Below, one piece after another: positions 59,005-64,000 of a DNA stretch of 64,000 nucleotides (the stretch's first letter is position 1; every line of letters starts with the position of its first letter). The position numbers were made by a program, and so were the translations under genes. The notes beneath the pieces were generated by a model. The model did no database searches. It was given only the letters and a program-made list of their open reading frames with translations, and was not told the origin of the DNA. The stretch comes from Lingula anatina (taxonomy: Eukaryota > Brachiopoda > Lingulata > Lingulida > Lingulidae): contig NW_019775475.1 in NCBI RefSeq assembly GCF_001039355.2, forward strand, positions 116,423-180,422, written 5' to 3'.

Positions 59005-61000
59005 AAAGTTTATTATTATTATTATTATTGTTATTATTATTAAGTCCAACTCTGACAAAGAAGCATCAGTAAAAACGTTTAAGCGCTTTCCATTGCTTTT
59101 GTGCTGTCAACTTCATTTTGATGGTTTTCTTTTACAGTTAACAGTTTCGTCCATGTAGGCTATAAAGTGTTGCGAAGTGTAAAAAAAAATGTTAAAGTTA
59201 ACCTTTTGGCAGATAAAACAATTTCACTTTAAGAGAATGGTAGATTTCTACCAATGATAGTAAGTCGAAAAATAGGTATATAAACCAATGATATTTAAGC
59301 AACTCCATCTTATTATCAAGAAACATTTAGCAAATGCAATGTCCAAGCGATTAAAACCAAATTTCCAATAGTCTCTTTTCCTTCAAAGTAGAGGTGACTG
59401 GTCGTTTGGTTCAGATTTTTTATGCAAAGAAAACTTGGTTGCATGCTTCACTGTTCGAGCAACAGGTGTCCGCTTATATCTATTTGAGTATTAATATATT
59501 GCAAGTTGCTTTTACTTATACTTTTTCTTGGCCTTAAAATGTAATAAATGTGCCTCTATCGGCATAAGTAATACAGATATAATTTCAACATATGAGAAAT
59601 AATGTACAGTTGCAAAAATACGGACAAAGTAATTCTACCATGCACATGTAGATAGAGAGAGAGAAAGAGAGAGCGCTGGAGTGAAATTCTGTGCTAGACA
59701 ACTAGGGTGCTTGATAAACTGCGTTCTTCTTGTGTCTGTTCATTGATAATGAACCGAACAGGTGCAAATCGCTGTAGCTCAAATAGACACCAAAATCAGT
59801 GGTTTTGTATTTATACTGGCATTTGCGTAGAACTTTGATTAAATGCATGTAATCTGTTTCAACAAAATCATCACCATCTCCGTGTGCTACTTCAGTCTAA
59901 AGACCAAAAAGTACCCGCTGAAAACTAATAAGGGTGTATAGGCTTGGAGATTAGGGAGAGGCTGCAGTATATAAAGCCATGAATGAACTCGAGCTCATTT
60001 TTATTTTCCTGTCTGTGATATACTCATTTACATGAAGTCGAGTGGAAAGTAAGAAAATCAAGTGGAATTAACCAGTTTGTCTTTTGCTTTTGATTATATC
60101 CCAAAAATTATGTAAACCATAGAGAAATACTGTAGATTGAAATGATGGTGTAAAGTAAAGCGGATATATTATTGAAAGACGAGAGAGATAGTGAGAGAGA
60201 GAGAGAGGGGGGGGGGGGGGCTTGTGTTTCCAGCTCTTGCCTTGTAACTCTCCAGATCTAGTTTCCATCTCGCTTGCTCGGAGCTTGCGAGCAAAAGGGA
60301 ATTCTGTTACCCTATATTTTTTTTATTACTTTTTACAGAACAATAATATTTACTACACTTTTTCATATTGATGTCATTATGCATTTATTGCCAGAAATAC
60401 ATGTAGCTTAAACTTTTTATCTGTTGTGAATAAATTTAAGTGCAAAATGCTTTCCATTTATAAGAGACCTTGTTTCCTAGAATAATGAAGGAGAGAAAGA
60501 GAAGCGGGTGGTGTTAGGGTCACCCGTTTTATTGTCTACAAACAGAAGGCTCTCAATACCCTCGTCCAACCCTATCCGAGTGAAAAGTTAAAAATGGTGA
60601 CCTTTGCAAGACCATTTTGGGGAGCTGAGGAGATCCGGTTTTTTTAATCATTATTTTAGAGGCGTGCCAAAGACATACCCCCCCCTCAACCACCACCCCC
60701 AGCATATGCGTTGTACACGAAAGTGGCCCCTTACAAACTACCGTGAATATATTTAAACTTGTGTTCCGAAGCCAGTTATCTTCTTGTGTGTTATCTTATC
60801 TTTATTATCTAAATTTTGTACAGATTTAAGGAAAAATTTGCCCATTAATATTGCGTACAACTCGTTTGAAAATCTTGACATGTTCTTGAGAAAATATGAA
60901 GAACAAAAAGTGTGAATTGTCTGTCACCATATAGCTAAACTTTGTAATATTTGCATGCACATCTACATGCATTTAGTAACCAAACACATTGAAGGGGGAG
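59005..61000. repeat. Repeat modules P, R and Q, second set
   Basis: P (59005-59660) is followed by module R (about 59675-60060; starts GTGAAATTCTGTGCTAGACA, includes AATGAACCGAACAGG) and then Q (about 60215-61000) after another (GA)n and G-run. Identity to the first set is high enough to align by eye but is interrupted by indels. Confidence 0.8.
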
Positions 61001-61079
61001 TTCTACTGTATGATCATCAGCATTATACACACATTATTAGATGTCACATCTAAACTATCTTAAGAATCTGTATTTTCGA

Positions 61080-61520
61080 TATGGGACTCTGTCCTAAAAG
61101 CCAGGTTGGTTGCCATTTTTCCAACTGGCATACATTTGGATTTCTTAAGGCTAAATTTCAATCTCCAACTCAGGGAGAAGTCCTAACAAGTGTTAATTAA
61201 CAGCTGGAGCCCATGCACAGTAGTAGAGGAGATTGTAATATCATCTGCATAAGAAATATTATTATACGTATTCTTTCCGAATGAAATTTGATAGCGGATA
61301 ATTACCTTAGCAAACCGTCAATAAATATGTTAAAGAGAATTGGAGATAAAATACGACCCTGTCTTGTCCCACAATAGATTTTAAAATTCATAATTCTTGA
61401 ACCACTGCACCAAAATGATACACTAAAACATTTATACAGATCAGATACAGATAGGTGCATGTATAACCAATGTGAGTAAGGGAGAGAGGTAAACTGTCGT
61501 GTCAAACCATGTCCACACAT
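61080..61520 (-). pseudogene. Decayed LINE-type reverse transcriptase fragment
   Basis: Reading leftwards, 61520-61302 encodes CGTRQGRILSPILFNIFIDG, the conserved G-x-x-Q-G-x-x-LSP-x-LFN block of non-LTR retrotransposon reverse transcriptases. After a frame break, YADDITISSTTVHGLQLLIN (around 61260-61200) gives the catalytic YADD motif, followed by a stop and then KFSLKKSKCM. Frameshift and stop make it non-functional. The endonuclease, the N-terminal part and a poly-A end are not seen. The clade is not assigned. It lies between modules Q and P of the repeat mosaic. Confidence 0.85.
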
Positions 61521-61559
61521 TTCTCCGCGTCAAGGATGCACATAAGAACTATGGTTCTT

Positions 61560-62700
61560 GTTTTAATAATAATAATTATTATTATTATTATCTTAAATCC
61601 AACTCTGACAAAGAAACGTTAGTAAAAAACGCACTTGTTTTCACTGCTGCTGTCTCATTCTGTTTCATTCTGATGGTTTTATTTTACTGTTAACAGCTAT
61701 GTCCATGTAGGATGAAGGTGTCTTGATATCTAAAAAAAAGTTAAAGTTTTGGCAGAAAGTTTTTCACTGTCATTGGTCGAATTCTTTGTTACATGTATTA
61801 CCCTTGCAAGTTTGAAAATAGGGATATCTTGGCAACTCCATCAGAATTTCCAGCAGTCCTTCAAAGATGAGGTGACTGGACGTTGGGTTCAGTTTTTTAT
61901 GCAAAGAAAGTTTTGATGCATGATTCACTGTTCGAGCAACAGGTGTCTGCTTATAGCTATTTAACGATTAAGATATCGAAAGTTGCTTTCAATTATACTT
62001 TTTCTTGGCCTTAAAATGTAATCAATAGGCCTCTATCAGCATAAGTAATACGAATATCATTTCAACGCATAAGAAATAATGTACAGTTGCAAAAATACGG
62101 GCAAAGGAATTGTACCACGCACTTGCAGATACATGTAGAGAGAGAGAAAGAGAAAGCGGCAGAGTGAAATTCTGTACTAGACAGCTAGGGTGCTTTATAA
62201 ACAGCTTTCTTCTTGTGTCGGTCCATTAATAATGAACCGAACAGGCACAAACCTGTGTAGTTCAAATAGACAGGTACATAGAATCAGTGGTTTTATATTT
62301 ATATTTATATTCAAACGCGTCATATGGCATTTTTGGTGTTGATTTATCACTAGTAAATATCAGTAATCTGTGTCATCAAAATCCTCACCATCTCCGTATG
62401 TTACCTTCAGTTTAAACCTCAACAGGTTCCTGCTAACAACTAATGCCTCAGGTGTGTTGACGTGGGGAATTAGGGAGAGACAGTATGGCTATGAATAAGC
62501 CCATTATAATTTCCCCTCTGTGATTCAATCATTAACACCAAGTCGAGTAGAAAGAGAAAGTATCAGATGAAATTATACAGTCGATCTTTTATATTTTCGT
62601 TTAAAATTATTCTTGACCCTAATTAAAAAGCAATCAATGTACCTTTATCAAAAGTAACCATCATTCCCATAAGAAATAATGTACAATTGCAAAAATATAT
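61560..62700. repeat. Repeat modules P and R, third set, with a partial fourth P
   Basis: P (about 61560-62145) begins with the same AAT-rich run and AAATCCAACTCTGACAAAGA as the second set (59005). R follows (about 62155-62560). A shortened P fragment at 62575-62700 keeps AAGAAATAATGTACAATTGC. Q is absent. Confidence 0.75.
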
Positions 62701-63733
62701 ATCTGAAATTTGAATTCATAAAGTAGAAAGACGCTCTGAGCGCTCTGAGCGTATCGATTCATAGATATGAATTGATGTTCTATGTCTTACTATTTAACTT
62801 AATGATTTTAATCGAAAGGCGTTGGCGTGATTGCAGGCTGGTTATCTAATTATGCTTTACTTTTTGACAAGATGTTTTTCTCAACGGCAAATATATGCAA
62901 TACAGGTACACTGGAATACATATTCGTGTATATCCATCACACCTACCTGTATATTCTTTTCAAACAGGCGTATCTACGGAAAAATGCAAGAATACAGATT
63001 CCATTAATTAGTTCGATACATTGGTTTGAAAATACCAAATTTCTTTTCGAGGATGATTCACAGAAATGATTTGCGAAGATAATTTAATATGATATTTTGA
63101 GGGTCACAATAAACATTTTAAAATCTGCAAGTCTTATTCAAAAAGAGTGCCCAACAACCGAAGACTTGAGGGGGTGACATCAATAATTTAGCTCGTTGTA
63201 AGTTTCGGCTTCTTTTCATGCTGCATTCTTTAACAAAATGCTTTCCCCCCGAAAACAGATAATGCAGGTAGAATTGAAAGAAATAATTATCATGGAATTC
63301 ACCCTAGATACGTTTTATCTTCTAGTGTATTCTTTCCTCTCCTTCGTGGCCCAATCTTTGTTTTTCTGGGTCCGCTAATACGATTTCTTCACTTTTGCAG
63401 AAATGATAGATTATTTCAACAGAATATTCCGTCTGTGATTTCGGTATGATCAAAGTAAAATCCTCTTTTTAAATTTGTCCACTATCAACTCATATTGGCA
63501 GCCACTTACAAAAATGAACACTAACATGAACGCAGAAAGATACCTACGATGAAGGTAGAGTGGAAATAATTATCAAGTAAAATCAATTTGTCACGAGAAA
63601 TTATAGTAAAGAACGAAGATGGGCTAAATAAACATGGTAAATTTGAAAAACAATAGGTCCCTTTTTTATCGATGGACCAACATATTATTTAATAGATTTT
63701 GAGCCATTTTCTGACGAGTATCTTACAATGGAA

Positions 63734-63786
<53 letters not shown>

Positions 63787-64000
63787 GGGGGGGGAGGATC
63801 AAAATTTGAACCTATGGAGAGTTTCTGCTCTTTCCCTCATGTTGCACTCTAATAAATATGTATAGCAAAATGCTTTTCTGGGAAGCAGATAATGCGGGTA
63901 GAATTGAGAGAATTAATTATCATCGAATTAACCCGAGTAGCAGATTTTCCTAAAGCGAGTAAATGAGCCTGGCAAAATTTGAATTGGGGGGGGGGGGGGG
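62701..64000. other. Right flank, no gene recognised
   Basis: It contains two diverged copies of a segment (about 63210-63300 and 63833-63960; shared AGATAATGC(A/G)GGTAGAATTG), a (GT)n microsatellite and G-runs. The window ends in a G-run. Confidence 0.5.
63737..63783. repeat. (GT)n microsatellite
   Basis: About 23 perfect GT units followed by a short G-run. Confidence 0.95.

Noticed and set aside
1-64000. tRNA, rRNA or viral genes
   Set aside because: I saw no cloverleaf with A and B boxes, no rRNA-like tract, and no viral structural or replication gene. The only reverse transcriptase fragment is of LINE type.

Overview
The window is animal nuclear DNA: AT-rich, intron-rich genes with GT-AG boundaries, abundant microsatellites and many short palindromic transposon remnants. 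The gene set (a ciliary IFT81, a signal peptidase subunit, a heparan sulfate 6-O-sulfotransferase and a tandem family of MAM-domain surface proteins) fits a marine invertebrate, such as a mollusc or another non-vertebrate bilaterian. I cannot fix the species from sequence alone.

Left half (1-33.5 kb): a head-to-tail cluster of paralogues, all on the minus strand. Each encodes a signal peptide, two tandem MAM domains (four exons each), a short Thr-rich stalk and a hydrophobic C-terminus, in ten exons. Genes B (16171-22877) and C (26155-33484) can be read completely. Gene A (4452-11869) loses most of exon 3 at a single N (9011). Only exon 1 of a fourth gene (79-172) is inside the window. Bases 1-9010 and 11698-20698 are a near-identical duplication whose edge lies inside exon 3, so A and B share exons 4-10 almost exactly but have clearly different exon 2. 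The spacers hold a minisatellite of about 48 bp units and several families of fold-back elements.

Centre (33.5-48.5 kb): a small unidentified open frame (34.2-34.7 kb), then SPCS2 on the minus strand (35981-40653) head-to-head with IFT81 on the plus strand (41394-48454), sharing a 740 bp spacer that is probably a divergent promoter. Their introns carry a family of about 220 bp palindromic elements.

Right part (48.5-64 kb): an intergenic stretch with a sequence gap (51080-51404), then a three-exon HS6ST gene on the minus strand (52638-54856) with a long acidic tail and a likely promoter about 2 kb upstream. From 57 kb to the end I see no host gene, only a mosaic of about 0.5-0.8 kb repeat modules, a decayed LINE-type reverse transcriptase fragment and simple repeats.

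The MAM genes look like a fast-evolving cell-surface or secreted family; SPCS2, IFT81 and HS6ST are conserved housekeeping or developmental genes with no evident functional tie to it. All exon limits were read by eye from splice consensus, reading phase and paralogue comparison.
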